In this document: positions 26,921-39,436 of the stretch, one piece after another | Position numbering within the stretch: position 1 is the stretch's first letter | How the letters are laid out: the number at the start of each line of letters is the position of its first letter | From: Climacteris rufus | Lineage: Eukaryota > Chordata > Aves > Passeriformes > Climacteridae | Assembly: GCA_013398175.1 (NCBI GenBank) | Contig: VZRZ01004834.1 | Span: forward strand, 838,074-902,073 | Direction: 5' to 3' | Length of the DNA: 64,000 nt | The notes under the pieces: generated by a model | Seen by the model: the letters and a program-made list of their open reading frames with translations, nothing else | What the model was told of the DNA's origin: nothing | The model's database searches: none | Program-made: the position numbers and the translations under genes

Positions 26921-27508
26921 CGCCAGCTCCCGACCCCGCGGCCCAGAGGGGCCGCCCTGCCCCCTACACCAGGCCTCGTTCGTCCTGGCCGGACGTGGAA
27001 CATCTCCCAAGCATCCATCCCCATTATCCACAGGCAGCGATTACTCGTGACTCAGAGGATTTGGGGCTGGCTTGTTTGTGCGGCCCCGCGCCAACTCCGG
27101 AGTTCCCGGCAACGCACATCTGCGGGAGAGCAAGCCCAGGGCAGCTGGGTCAAATCCCAGAATGCCGGCCTCAGTTTTAAGGACTTCCCTGAGGAGATTT
27201 TCGTCCACCCCCACAGATAATAAATGACTAAATAAATGAACAACGCACAAAAAAACCCCAAACAAAATAAACAAACAAAAAACCCCGGAGCGCGTCCTGG
27301 AGCAGTCGAGCTCGGAGGAGGAGACGGGGCTGGGGGCGGAGAAGGGGAAGTACGGGGACACCAGCTGGGCCCGGCGGCGGTTCTGGGAGGCTCCAGGGAC
27401 CCCGCCGAGGCCGGCCGGGAGAAAGGCCGCTTTGTTCCCCCTCCCCCGCGGCCGCCTCCCGGCCCGCGAGACGGAGGCGGCCGGGCGGCGTCACTGCCCG
27501 GTACCTAC

Positions 27509-27587
27509 CGCAGCAGGAGACGACGAGGAGCAGGAGCTGCGCTGACCTCCAAGCCGGGGAGCCCTCTGCGCTCCCCCAAGGGGCCAT
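27509..27587 (-). CDS. First coding exon with signal peptide, gene unidentified (partial)
   Basis: Minus-strand ATG at 27587-27585 has G at -3 and G at +4, a favourable start context. The 26 codons read MAPWGSAEGSPAWRSAQLLL and then LVVSCC: a polar start with Arg14, then a hydrophobic core of about ten residues. This is the layout of a cleavable secretory signal peptide. The exon ends at 27509 on a splice donor reading GTAGGT, leaving one base of the next codon (phase 1). Phase-1 introns directly after the signal peptide are typical of immunoglobulin-superfamily, cytokine-receptor and other cell-surface proteins, so the product is probably secreted or membrane-bound. A second possible donor four bases downstream would change the phase. 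The frame stays open upstream into the assembly gap, so an earlier start cannot be excluded. I do not recognise the gene, and the remaining exons are not certain in this window. Confidence 0.5.
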
Positions 27588-27696
27588 AACACCCGCCCGC
27601 GGGGAGGCGGCGCGGAGCCGGACCTGCCACCGCCGCGCCCCCGACACGGAGCCGGAGCTGCCGCCGCCGCAGGAGGGGCCGGCGGCGCCTCGCCCC

Positions 27697-27900
27697 NNNN
27701 NNNNNNNNNNNNNNNNNNNNNNNNNNNNNNNNNNNNNNNNNNNNNNNNNNNNNNNNNNNNNNNNNNNNNNNNNNNNNNNNNNNNNNNNNNNNNNNNNNNN
27801 NNNNNNNNNNNNNNNNNNNNNNNNNNNNNNNNNNNNNNNNNNNNNNNNNNNNNNNNNNNNNNNNNNNNNNNNNNNNNNNNNNNNNNNNNNNNNNNNNNNN
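27697..27900. other. Assembly gap (204 N)
   Basis: A run of 204 N lies in the most GC-rich part of the island, where sequencing often fails. Its true size is unknown. Translated frames that cross it are not evidence of coding. Confidence 0.99.
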
Positions 27901-28200
27901 CCCCGCTCGGCGCAGCGCAGCACCGCCCCGGCCGGCGCCGCCGGCTCCGGCTCCTCCTTCGGCACCTCCTCCATCTCCTCCCCCTCCGTCTCCTCCCATT
28001 CCGTCGCCGCCGCAGCCGCCGGGTTTCGGCCCGCCCCGGGCAGCGCTCGGCCCACCCCGTCCCACGGAGGCAGTGGTTGATACCCGCCGAGGCGGGAGGG
28101 TGAATGTACCGGCGGCTGAGCTGCCCGGATTTCCGGCCCACACAGCATAACGTGGTGGTGCTAGAGTGCCCTGGCTCCCCGCCCGGAGTAAAAGTGCCTG

Positions 28201-28714
28201 AAGCCAAACCTCGTCTGTAAAGCACAGGGACACCCTGGCAGCTGGCGGCTGCTGTGCTTCTGACCTCCAAATCTGCGTTTCAACAGTGTGACCGAAAAAT
28301 TACCGTGGGAGAACAAAAAGCGTAACTGCTGTAGATGCAAAATTATGGACCCCATAGAAATTCCTTGTGACACTTCCTGTTCGATTACGATTGCCCATTT
28401 TCCTGCTGCATACTTATCTGTTGTCAAAAGCAAGTGGGATTCACAGCACAACGTTTACATCTAGATTTCATTTTGCAGTGCCTGTTGCAGACTGTGAGAA
28501 GTGTTTATTGTTCCTGTCTGACTAGAACAGTTTGTTCGGAATAACAAAGTATTGCTACTCCCAAGAAAAGCAAAAGTTAACTTACGTTTGTAAGTCTTTG
28601 TAGATACATCCTGAAAACAGATGTGTTGAATCAGACCAGATTTCTTGCTCCACAAATGGTGATTGCTATGGAGAGTGGCCTATGCTATTTCTCCTTCTTC
28701 ATCTCATTTTTTTT
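28201..28714. other. Flank of the island, non-coding
   Basis: No gene or recognised repeat. Composition returns to AT-rich. If transcription runs leftwards from the island, this is the proximal upstream flank. Confidence 0.45.
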
Positions 28715-28998
28715 CATAGAATCGTGAAATCATTTATGTTGGAAAAGACCCTTAAAATCATGGAGTCCAACTGTAAACACAGCACCAGCAAGTCCACTAG
28801 TAAACCATGTCCCCAAGTGCCACATCTACATATCTTTGAAATATCTTGAGGAATGGTGACTCACCTACTTGCCTGGGCAGCCTGTTCTAATGCTTGACAA
28901 TCCTACCTGTGCAGAAAGGTTTCCTAATAGCCCATAACATCCCTTGTCACAACTTGAGGCCATTTCCTTTCATTTGTTGTTCTGTGATTTCTCCTGCA
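28715..28998 (-). mobile_element. CR1 LINE 3' end, reverse orientation
   Basis: The sequence begins with the inverted CR1 terminus (catagaatcgtgaaatcatt, ttatgttggaaaagaccctt) and continues with the inverted 3' blocks gtccccaagtgccacatcta, gcctgggcagcctgttctaa and acaacttgaggccatttcc. It is 5'-truncated. It is the only clear CR1 copy on the minus strand, about 0.5 kb upstream of the CpG island. Confidence 0.9.
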
Positions 28999-31900
28999 TA
29001 TGTTTCCAAATCCCCATCTATTTGGGAAGGAAGAGAAGTATATTGGGAGGATGTCTCTTTTGGAAGGGAGTAGAGGTTTATTTAAGGGTGAGCATCTGAA
29101 TGACGATTCAGCATTAATAATTCTCATGAAAGAAGGAAGGTAAACCAGACAAGCACGAATGCTTTCTAGCTCTGGGAAGTTGTGGTCTAGAAACACCCTG
29201 TACTAGAGATGGTATTACTGAGTTTAACAGGACTCAATGGATTAGTCTTGAGTACATTTATCCAGTCACAGTTTGAACGTATGACTGTTTGTCTCTTGGA
29301 AACCATGAGTATGCACACAAAATTAACATCTCATGGAAGAGGAATACACAACCTTCATTTACAAGTTTGTACAAATAAGTAAAGCATTCACAGCTGCTTG
29401 GCCAACGTTTTAGGTTTCTTTCTACTAACAAGTCTAACTTCTTCAGTGAAACCTCAGGTGTCTTTTTTTCATGCACTGTATTTCATTCCTCTTTTTATTT
29501 TTAATTATTAACAGTGGGGCACTGGAGGAATGCTCAGGAAGTCTGGCCTGTAGCTACTGAGAGAGGTATTACTGCTTTTATGAACAGACACTACACAGAG
29601 CCTATGAACACACAGGGACTTCTAACCCTCCCACAGTAATTACAGATGTAATTGAGAGATATGAGACGATTCTCTTTCCATAGATTTTACTTGCATAACA
29701 AAGAAGACAACACTAATTATAACTTCAGATTAAATGCAATTCCAAGCAACTCAAATATCTCTGTTGGCAAAACTACCTTCAACCTACTGCACAAACAAGC
29801 GGCTACCCTTCACCATGTACCCAGGTTGATCGTTCATGGCAGCGAGCAAAGCATCAAGCCCTGGCACCATGGACTTAATTTCAACCTTTGCAGGAGAGAT
29901 GCAGAGTGAAGGATGATATGTAAAAGAGTCTTGCCTCAGTACTAAATGTGCTTGGCAAGCTAAAGGTGAGATACCAAAGTGATGATCTAAAGAAAAAAAC
30001 TTTGCAGGAGCAGTTTGTCTGCATATGAGATGAGCTGGATCTTGTAAGTCCAGGGAAGAGAATGTGTTAGTAGGACAGATAAGACACTCAGGATGTCAAG
30101 AAACATCTTCTCATGTAACACTCTTAGCAAGTTCACCAGATCTACAAACTTCTTTCCTAGCAAAGTTGCCTCAGTAAAAAGTCTTACTCATTTTTGGTGG
30201 GTTTCTGTGCTACTCCTGTTGGTCTCTGCTGAGAACTTTCTTAATCTCTTTAATGTTTTGGGAGAAGAATATCATTACTCCTATGCCTGAAAAGTACATT
30301 GCAAATCACAGCATAACTTTATGTACATGAAATGCTAATCGTGACTGCATTTTTTATTTGATGGTTTTTCCTTGCTCTTATCTGAAGATGACTAATAGAA
30401 GTTTATTAGTAGGAATAACTTTAAACTGGCACAGAAGTTGACAGCATTTTTCTTTTGTATTTGAAGGCAGGTGAAGATAAAACATCCTCAAAGCACACAT
30501 GCTTCACCTTCAACCAAAATAAGATTGCTGTAACAGGCATTCTTCTGTCTGATGTCCAAGGTTAGCACGTGAAGCTACTGAGGCAGCTTCAGCAAGAATT
30601 ATCAGGTACTCACTGACAATATCACCATATGATTTTTTCTTCCTATAGTTTTATTTTCAACATTATTTTGTTTTTAATGACCAGCTAGTTATAGTCACTT
30701 CAGCTTCACTTTCTGCTATCCTTGCTCTTCTTTTTTTTTTCTTCCTCATCCGTTGTCCCTTTCATCGCTTCAAACTATGCTGTTAGCAAATGCCACCCAC
30801 AGATTTAACAGCAGTTTTATGGCCCATTGTAAAACTACTCCTCATTTAAGTCCTCTCTCTCTATTCCTGCTCTGACTGTGTGTAAAATTGGAGACAATCT
30901 TACAGTGTCTCTCTAAGGCCAAGTCATGGTTGGAACCTCTCAGCACCATTTCAATACACAATAAGAACAAGGACAATTTAAAATGTTGACTAGATCTCAG
31001 CTAAATGAAATAACACTATTTTTCCTTTACCAATCTCATTGTTTTCTGTCCCGCAACTTCCCTTCACGTGAGGTCATAAGAAATGTTGCTATAGTCAGTA
31101 CCAGTATTTAATTTTTTGGTGACACCTCTACCACATCTGAATGTGCTTGAGCTGTTTTTTTGCAGAAGTCAAATACTTTATCATAAGAAGGACATCAATG
31201 GAATTCTAAATAATCCTATTTTGTGGTATTATTTTTTCAAAAACAATTCTTTATAAACAATAAAGCATAGCAAATAGGCAGCAGAGGAAGTGAATATCTC
31301 TTCTAGACTTGCATTTATTTTGCAGCACAACATATGACGACTGTGACAAAAGTTATTTTGCCATCTATTCAGTGATTTATTTTTTTAACAAACAGTTGTT
31401 TGCACAGCAGTTGTCTAAATGTTGCTAGTAAAATAGACTTTTATACATTAATTTTAATACTAGACCACAGCTACCTCAAACCTAGAGTACCCTACATAAC
31501 TTCACTGCAAAATGATGAAAGACAGTAGATGTTGTCAAAAATGTCTGGATCAAGGCCATTGTGCTAAAAATACATAGCATACATCAGAATCTACTTACAT
31601 TGTGCTGATGTACATATTGCTGTTGCATGCTGGAGGAAATATATCAAATGTGTTAAGTCATCATTTATTTCCCTGGTATTTATTATTAGTATCATTGTGC
31701 AGTGTAGAGGTCAGTCAAGAGCAGGGCCCCATTTTGCTAAGGACTGTACAAACATAGGACATGCTGTACATTAAGCAGTAGAAAATAGTCCAAATATAGT
31801 TCACCTAACTGCAAATGAAGTATGCCTGGAGACAGTGACAGTGTAGCTGCATCCTTGTAGCTAGCACCCACCTAAACTAATGTTGTAGGGCATGTTAGTT

Positions 31901-33424
31901 AAAGCATCATACTCCACTAGCTGCTTCTAAGATTTGCATTTGTTTCTTCAAACCAGTGCAGAGCACTTGGAGTAAGTCACTTCTCTTTTTCCATGCTTTC
32001 TGGCTCAAGGACCTATTTGTGGACAGTTTGTAAGCTCTTTGCCTAGAATCTAAACAGACTAACTGGATTCCCCACAAGAGAAAGGGATTTGTGTGCAAAC
32101 AAGTTTTAAGAACTGCCTACAAAATTTCTTATCTCAGTAAAAGTAATTCATGTCTCTAATATGATAGTAGTTGGGGTTTTATTTGCTAGTCATGAAAATC
32201 TGGACTGTTTCTCTTACATGTATCAGATATTATGCTTTAAATATTATTACAACTGATTTATGTTCAACTGGCTGTTCAGATTACATAATGAGTTGTAGTC
32301 ATAGACTGTGTAGCTTCCCTGACAATAACAGCACTTTTGTCATATGCTGCATGAATTGCAGTTGCCTAATTTTGTAGTTTTAAACAGTTCTGGAAATGTT
32401 GCCCAAGCTTGTTCATTTATAAAAGTACATTGCTGCTCCTGAAAGGACAATCAAACAGAAGTAACATCAATTTGGAATAAGCCATGTGACAAAGTGTGAC
32501 CTAATTCAGCCTGCAATTACACTGCATAATACATTGCTTAGATAAGTACCTACAACATGGTAACACCACATGGTATTAAAACTCTTTTGTTCACTCCTTA
32601 CTGTTAAGTAAAGCAGCTTAACTCTTACTGTGGCAATGTAGACCTAGATGACAGGCAAATATCAACAAATGCAGTGATATCTTCATTCTTCTGGCTGCTT
32701 CTTTAATAACAGCCCCAGCAGTGGCTTAAGAACAATTATATTAGCATTATTTTACTACAGAATTTCCCGTGCATTAGATAAACAGCAGTGGTTATCTAAA
32801 GTGGTTGAATAGTATCAGAAATAGGAGGTTATCTGCGTCTATAGTTACATTGCATCTCAAAAGAAAATTTAGTCTTTCACTCCAGTTGTTAGCGACCTAA
32901 GTCTACTCTTCACGGCCATTCTCTTACCTTTGGATTTATCTTCTCAGGATTAAGGAACCGGATCTGCTCGTTGATACCTTGAAGAAACTTCTATCACTGA
33001 AATCTCTGTTTCATTTTTACACATCACTGTATAAAACATAATAAACCCATAAGGCCTGAGTTTAAAGTCTATTAAAAACAATGTATTTATAGCTGAAGAT
33101 ATTTGTATAAAGCTTTCAAATATTTTTTTAACAATTATCCAATCACAGAAAGAGCACAACTGTTCAGCTGATTCATGGATAGAATTCTATTAATATTATT
33201 TTAATTTTAGAGCAAACCCAAAGACCAAAGGGAAAAGAAAGGAAAAAAATCCTGAATATGCCAAAAGAAAGAAAAAGTCAAGACAAAAGCCTTCATGATT
33301 GCAAAGAAAACTAAAAAAATCTCTTCAATACTAGCAGAATATTTCATGAGCAGTTTTCATAACTTAAGAGGCTAATTAGTTAGTGTGGAAAGAGCTAATA
33401 AAAAGCCTACAGTTTTTTTGGTTG
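28999..33424. other. Non-coding stretch
   Basis: No gene, RNA gene or recognised transposon. Several short T-rich runs occur (for example near 30730). Open frames are under 90 codons and unconvincing. Confidence 0.5.
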
Positions 33425-33442
33425 TTTTTTTTTTTTTTTTTT
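33425..33442. repeat. poly-T homopolymer
   Basis: An uninterrupted run of about 18 T following a shorter T run. It is a simple repeat with no adjacent element recognised. Confidence 0.85.
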
Positions 33443-33924
33443 GTGGATTTTGACATTTTCTAAATTAAATTTATTTTTTCTTACATACAATTTTTGAAGC
33501 AATTATCTTTTCGAGCTCCATACTGACACTGGTAATATTCTTGATTTTTAATTAGGTTAAATTAGAACCTCCTTTATCTGGCCTGCACATGCACATTATG
33601 TCTCCACTGGTCATTAACACAGAAACAGCACAAAGTCTGAAGTAGTGAACTTAAGTACCGCATTTTAAAGTTTACTGAATTTAGTAAAGTTTGAAGAAGC
33701 ACAATAAATTGTAGTTGTATAGCAGTAATCATGTTCTGAACACTGATAGATCTGGAACAAAAGGCAACAAGTGTGTTATGTTAATATTTTGCCCAAATAG
33801 ATTTTTTAACCTTGTTGAGTGCCGCTAATCTTTAGTCAGGGTTCCAGATCATCAGTTTGTACTGTGCACCCATAACCTCCAAGTGGAAGACTTTGAGTCA
33901 GAGGGGAGGATGCCAGCCACGGGC

Positions 33925-34430
33925 ATCCTCAGCAAAAGAAAGCTGTGGACCTGTTATAGTGAGTCCAGAGGATAACCATGAAGATGATCCAAGGGCTGGA
34001 GCACCCCTCCTATGAAGACAGGCTGAGAATGTTAAGGTTGTTCAGCTTGGAGAAGAGAAGGCTCCAGAGAGACCTTAGAACAGCCTTCCAGTACCTAAAG
34101 CAGGCTTATAAAAAAGAGGGAAAGGGCCTTTTTACACAGGTGGGTATTGATAGGAAAAGGAAGAATGGATTTAAACTGAAAGAGGGCAGGTTTAGATTAG
34201 ATATTAGGAACAATTCTTTACTGTGAGAGTGATGAGGCGCTGGAACAATTTACCCAGAGAAGTTGTGGTTGTTCAAGGAAATGTTCAAGGTCAGACTGGA
34301 TGGTGCTTTGAGCAGCCTGGTCTAATAGAAGGTGTCCTTGCTGATGGGGGGCGGGAGGGAGCGAGGGCGGTTTGAACTTGATGATGTTTCAGGTCCCTTC
34401 CAACCCAACCCATTCTATGACTCTGTGATC
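33925..34430 (+). mobile_element. CR1 LINE 3' end
   Basis: A clear avian CR1 copy: gctgtggacctgttatagtg, gatgatccaagggctggagc, the ttcagcttggagaagagaag block, a tttagattagatattaggaa block, ttctttactgtgagagtgat, and gaggcgctggaacaatttac, ending caacccattctatgactctg. It is 5'-truncated. Near its end a G-rich segment at 34346-34367 replaces the usual less G-rich sequence. The 82-codon plus-strand frame inside it (33978-34226) follows the end of the element and is not a host gene. Confidence 0.92.
34346..34367 (+). other. G-quadruplex motif within CR1
   Basis: Four runs of at least three G separated by loops of 1, 1 and 5 bases (runs at 34346-34351, 34353-34355, 34357-34359 and 34365-34367). This satisfies the standard intramolecular G-quadruplex pattern on the plus strand. 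Whether it folds or matters is not known. Confidence 0.7.
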
Positions 34431-35128
34431 ATTCAGGTACTTAATCTAGTCTCCTTCCCAAATGGATGCCAGAACTGATGTCTACGATTCTCCAGGACCA
34501 AGAATGAAGCGGTTTGTTTTTCTTACATGATGGCAGTTGAAATGTTGCTGTTTTAAAATTCGTAACAGATTTTGTTTGGCTTAGGCATATCTAATGCCCT
34601 TTCACTGATGTGACTAGTGATTTGGATAAAACCATGGGATCTAAACTTGTAGAGGTGGTGATGACCACTCTGTAGGATAACTGCTAGCTTCGAAGGGAGG
34701 AACCCCTAGAGGAGCCAGATGTTCAGAGAGGGATTACATTACTTCAGTCTTACTCATTCTTTCATTGTTCCAACCAGTGGAAACTATCCTTCAAACTCAT
34801 AATTTGGCCGTTAATGCATGACAAAATTGCATTGGGCAAGAGGAACTCCAGTCTTAAATCCAAAAGCAATGGTCTCTCTTAGATTCAAAAGAACTGTGAG
34901 TCAGATAATCTTAACCTCAGACCTTAACATAAGCCATGGGATAGCCAGTGTTATAGAAGAGGGTCTTCTAAGAGCTTCTCTCAAGCTGTTAAATACAGAT
35001 GGAGCAACTGATAGCTACTGGCTTGAGCAAAAGCATTCCAAGGAGTACCACACTTTTCTGCCTTAACTTCTGAACATGACAGTTATTCATTCTGTCAGGG
35101 TCCAAATTTACAGTAGACACATACACAC

Positions 35129-35129
<1 letters not shown>

Positions 35130-35160
<31 letters not shown>
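35130..35160. repeat. (GT)n microsatellite
   Basis: About 15 perfect GT units, a typical vertebrate dinucleotide microsatellite and likely polymorphic. The Cys-Val run in the plus-strand frame is a repeat artefact. Confidence 0.97.
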
Positions 35161-35163
<3 letters not shown>

Positions 35164-38100
35164 AATATGTATTACATCAATATACACTGTCACACCATCC
35201 ACTCCTACTTAGGTACTCTCATCTTAATAGTACCTATTTCAAACAATCCTAGGAGCCATTCTAGGTCTCACTTTCCCTTGCTCCAAATCACATGGTTATT
35301 AAAAAATTGTAAGGCTCTCAATAAGACTTTGCATATGACTTGACTCATAAAACTTGGCAATACAGTCATATGCTCACCTATTCAAGCTAAGACATAAACC
35401 ATGTGGTAATACGTTAAGAGTGGCAGGGATTTGCAAAGCTCTGGAAGTCCCCAAGATGAACAAAAACTTTTTAGTTCTAAATTGCATACAAACTATGCAT
35501 ATAAATTAGAATGCAAAGCAAATTTAATTTTTGTGTTTGTTTCCATTTACAAAGGTATTTTATAGACCATTCTAGTCTACTCTGACAAAACCACCTGTAT
35601 TTGAAATCCCATACACATACTTTTCATCATTTATAAAAGCAAACCAGTATTAAACTGCACAAAAGAGAGTAAGAACATTTCAAGACTTTATGCATATTCC
35701 TGAAGATGTACCTTAGTATATTCAAGTAATATAAATTAAAATAAAATGTCCTAAGTTTAATAGTTCAGTATTTTAATTGGACCTTGTGGTAGGGTGATAT
35801 CCTGTAGTGAAGAAAGATATATTACATTTTTGGTTTAGCATTTCTCCATTGTTTAATTAAAATACAAGAAAATGTGAAGGGAAGATTAAGATTATGACAT
35901 TCACATTCTGTCACCTATTCTTCAGAGAACATACCAACAGTACATTTTACATCTAATCATTAGAGCTACAGGAGTAAATTAAAGCCTGAGTGTCTAAATC
36001 CCATTTGCATCTTTCAATGCATCTGCCATGAGCGACAGTGGGAAAGTCAGAGCAGAAGATATGTCCTCATATTCCCTGTTCCCCTGTAGCTACAGAGATC
36101 AGTGGGTTACAATTAGAATGATCATTTGGAGGAGCCAAATTTCAGTATACCAAAAATACATTTAGGGCTAGACTCAGCTGTTTTACATTTTAGTTCTTCA
36201 CTGTGCCAGGCAGTTTTACACTTCATTTTTCCCTTTCAAGCTTTAGTCCTACTATGTTATGATGATTATTTATTGACATGATTTTTTAAATATATTCCTG
36301 TTTGGCTTGTAGAAGGTTTTGACACATTCCAAGTGAGTGGTACCACAATAACACTGAAATATTTTCACGGAAATACTCAGAGGCTTTTGAGTTACAGACT
36401 GTATCATGAACTGCAGGAATTAGCATTGTTCCTCAAAGTGAACGAAACTCCACTAATATCAGATTTTCCTAAAATCCCTCTTGGATCAAGATTCAAATTT
36501 TCTGTTTGTAAAAAGTTCAAGCATTTGATGCAGTTTCGCTTGTCTGCAAACAGACATCTGGCTTTTTTTTCCCCACTGGAAAAAAAGTGATAGTGGCTAA
36601 TAGACAAAGGCTTTTGTTTGTTTGCTATAGAACAGCTGCTCCTAATCTACCTTGGACTCACACTGGTATTGCAGTATCAAGGAGGATGCAAGCAAACAAA
36701 CAAGAGGACAACGAGATCCTGAAGGGCAGATTTTCAACACCAGAAAAGCCAGTAGTAGTGGATTCAGATGCAATTTGATGCAATAGCAATGTAGTTCACT
36801 GCAGTCATTTATTACATTGTCCTTTAGCCCCAAATGTGAAGAATAGTTTTCTACTGAGCCTGCATAATTGCATTGCAGGTGATATCTGGGACTCCTGGAA
36901 ATGTTGGCGGCAGGGATCATTTTCATGTGAACTAGCATATGAGGCTTTTAAAATTGAGAAAGACATTTTGTTATTTTTCACCATTACTTGTTTATTCATG
37001 ACTGTTGAGGGCCAAAGGGTAAAGATACAGGCTCTGTCAGTACTAAACCCTCTATCACTGTCTACAATCCTGTCCCTGATGATTGGCCTGTGTCACAGAA
37101 AGTCATCAAGCTGACACTGCAGCACCCATCTCTCATTTTACTCCCCTGTGTGCCCTTCTCCCCATCCTTATGCATCACCAATCTAGAGCTGGAAGGATAA
37201 AAATTGAGGGGAAGTCAATATTTCCTCACAGTTAATCTGTGTGTCCAGAGACAGTATAAACTCACACCATGCTGTGAATCTCTAAATCCCCATAACAGAT
37301 AAAGCTTTCTAGAGATGCTGCTGTAGACACCAAGAAGAAGATAAAACTCACTTGGTTGCTTCCTTGGAAGACTTTAACTTCCTAGCCTGAATGTGGACAT
37401 AAAGTGCAGGAACAAATCCATGTCTTGGTCTGGCAATTTCTTCCTGTAGGAGGAGAAAAAGCCTGATGAAAATAGGTACAAAACTATAAAACTGAGGCAT
37501 CAAGAAACCTACCAAGACAACCTCCCACTCGGCTGCTGTTGGGCTGTTTGCATGGAACCTTCTGGCTTTTCCTGACCAGGCACAGTAGAGACATGGCACT
37601 TGCTCTAAGGATTGAAGTGTTCTTGACAAAGGAAAGGTCACTGAAAGCTCCACATATTGCTGCAAATTTTCTCTACGCTCTAAAGCTCTGTTCCTTAGTT
37701 ACTCATTTCTTGTTCTTTTAACTAGTAGTGCAGAGAAGTGGAACTTACCACCTATATTTCAGTTTGCTGACTCCTTCAACTGCCCATTACACAGACCTAG
37801 ACTAAAGTATCACTTTCAGTACAGACAGTTCTGCATAGGACAATCCAGCGTACCTGTAAGATGTACTTAGCTCTGTGAGAACTTGTGACATTTAGGCTTT
37901 GCCAGAAAAGAAAAAAGGAAGGTCAAGAGTAGTAGAAGATTGGAGTGCTGCTGACAGGACTTCCATGGGAGCTGGCACAAACTGGCACTAAATCAAGAGG
38001 TAACTTCTTGACTCTGCTCCAGTTATCCTCACTGACTTTGTGAAAAAACAAGGTTTTTCTGAGTCTAAGTTTCCAAGGTAGAGAATGAGGTAATATCTTT

Positions 38101-39436
38101 TTACCCACCATTTTCTTTAAACTGGGAAGATTTTGATGGTGGATGTCTCACTGCATAAATGCACAGTACCCATAGTTCAAGGATTCTGGTTTCAAGCATG
38201 CTACAGTGTGTTTAGGAAACTGAATTTAAAAACTGTCTTTGTAAAATACAACTATAATTCATGAAATGTATGTCTGGAAATTCAGCAGGCTCTTAGTGTA
38301 ACTCATTAGTAAAAAGCCTATTCATCTGCTTCTTTAAAAAGTAAAAAAAACAAGGACAGTACAAAGGTAAAAGACAGATCCACAAAGTAGAAATTCAAAG
38401 AGATGCAAAGACAAGGCCTCTGATTCATTTTACTGCAGCCATTATGTTTCATTTCTTGGGATATTCTTCCTATGTGTAGATGTGCACCAAACACCTGGAA
38501 ATCTCTTGAGTGAAATTTATAGTTCCAAATTGTTTGCTGGAATATCAAGCACCCTTCCCTCCTTATTTTTCTTCCTCCAAGAAATGCCCCAACCCACATA
38601 AGAAATAATCAAAGATTTCTGATATATGTATATATACATATGTAATTCATACATTACAAGAAAAAGTACTTAAAATTGCAGTGCATTCAAAAGTGAGCAA
38701 ATTTTAGCAATGGATGCACAACCAGCCTTTAGTCTGTCTTTGTACTTGCTCGTTACACAAGACTTTCCAAATAATAAAGGAGTATTTATTATCCTACTGC
38801 TCTTCTTAGGTGGCTAGCAAATTATATTCCCGTCATCAAATGGTTTATTTTTTAAACCTGTTGCTAATCTTTTCAACAGACTGCTCAAAAGCTGTATGTC
38901 TGGGGTAGAAACCCCTTGACTAATAATTATAATTAAGTAATGAAGATTATGTCATTGTATCTGGTGATTCAGCAGGTAAGGGAATACATGAAGAAACAGA
39001 ATATATAAGGATAAGCCAGTCTAGAAGATATGCATCCTGTAGTCTTCAGGGTATTCGCTAATAAAATTACTGTATGACTTGTAATTATATTTTGTAAGGT
39101 AAAGTAGAGCCAGAATCATATCTAAGGGATTGGAAATGAAAAGATAGACTGATTAATTTTTTGTTATATATAAAGAAATAGTAGTAATTACAATTTGCTA
39201 ACAATACCTTGAACTATAATAAATGCAATAAAGATCATAAGTAAGAAAACATATAAGTGTCTAAACCAGTGAGGACTAATAACAATTCACAGGATGCAGA
39301 TGCAAAGGCATATGACACCTTAATATTGTAGAATTTCCTCAGATACCTATTAGATACAGCTATAAAATCTTATGGGACTTTAGGAGTCATTGAAAGAGAA
39401 GCAATTCCATAGTCAACAGCGACATGAGTTTGAGAT
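35161..39436. other. Non-coding stretch
   Basis: No gene or recognised transposon. A TA-rich partial palindrome lies near 38620-38645. Open frames on both strands are short and without domain features. Confidence 0.5.

Larger units (their letters stand above)
26920..28200. promoter_or_regulatory. CpG island promoter region
   Basis: Composition changes sharply here from AT-rich to strongly GC-rich with dense CpG, and returns to AT-rich after about 28.2 kb. The island contains GC-box-like motifs (gggggcgga at 27332-27340, ccgcccc at 28031-28037, ccccgccc at 28177-28184) and an AP-1-like gtgactcag near 27048. CpG islands of this size usually mark vertebrate promoters. A minus-strand first coding exon sits inside it, so transcription should run leftwards, with the 5' untranslated region at about 27588-28150. 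A bidirectional promoter is possible, but I see no first exon on the plus strand. Part of the island is missing because of the N run. Confidence 0.8.

Noticed and set aside
27236..27589. 117-codon plus-strand open frame in the island
   Set aside because: Low-complexity Gly, Pro and Arg composition, opposite the better-supported minus-strand exon, with no domain or splice support.
27228..28270. Long minus-strand open frames (242-306 codons) across the CpG island
   Set aside because: They cross the run of N, which hides stops, and GC-rich DNA has few stop codons. Only the 26-codon segment ending at a splice donor is retained as coding.
33978..34226. 82-codon plus-strand frame (similarly 55790-56032 and 6608-6946)
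   Set aside because: All lie within CR1 3' ends; they reflect the transposon, not host genes.
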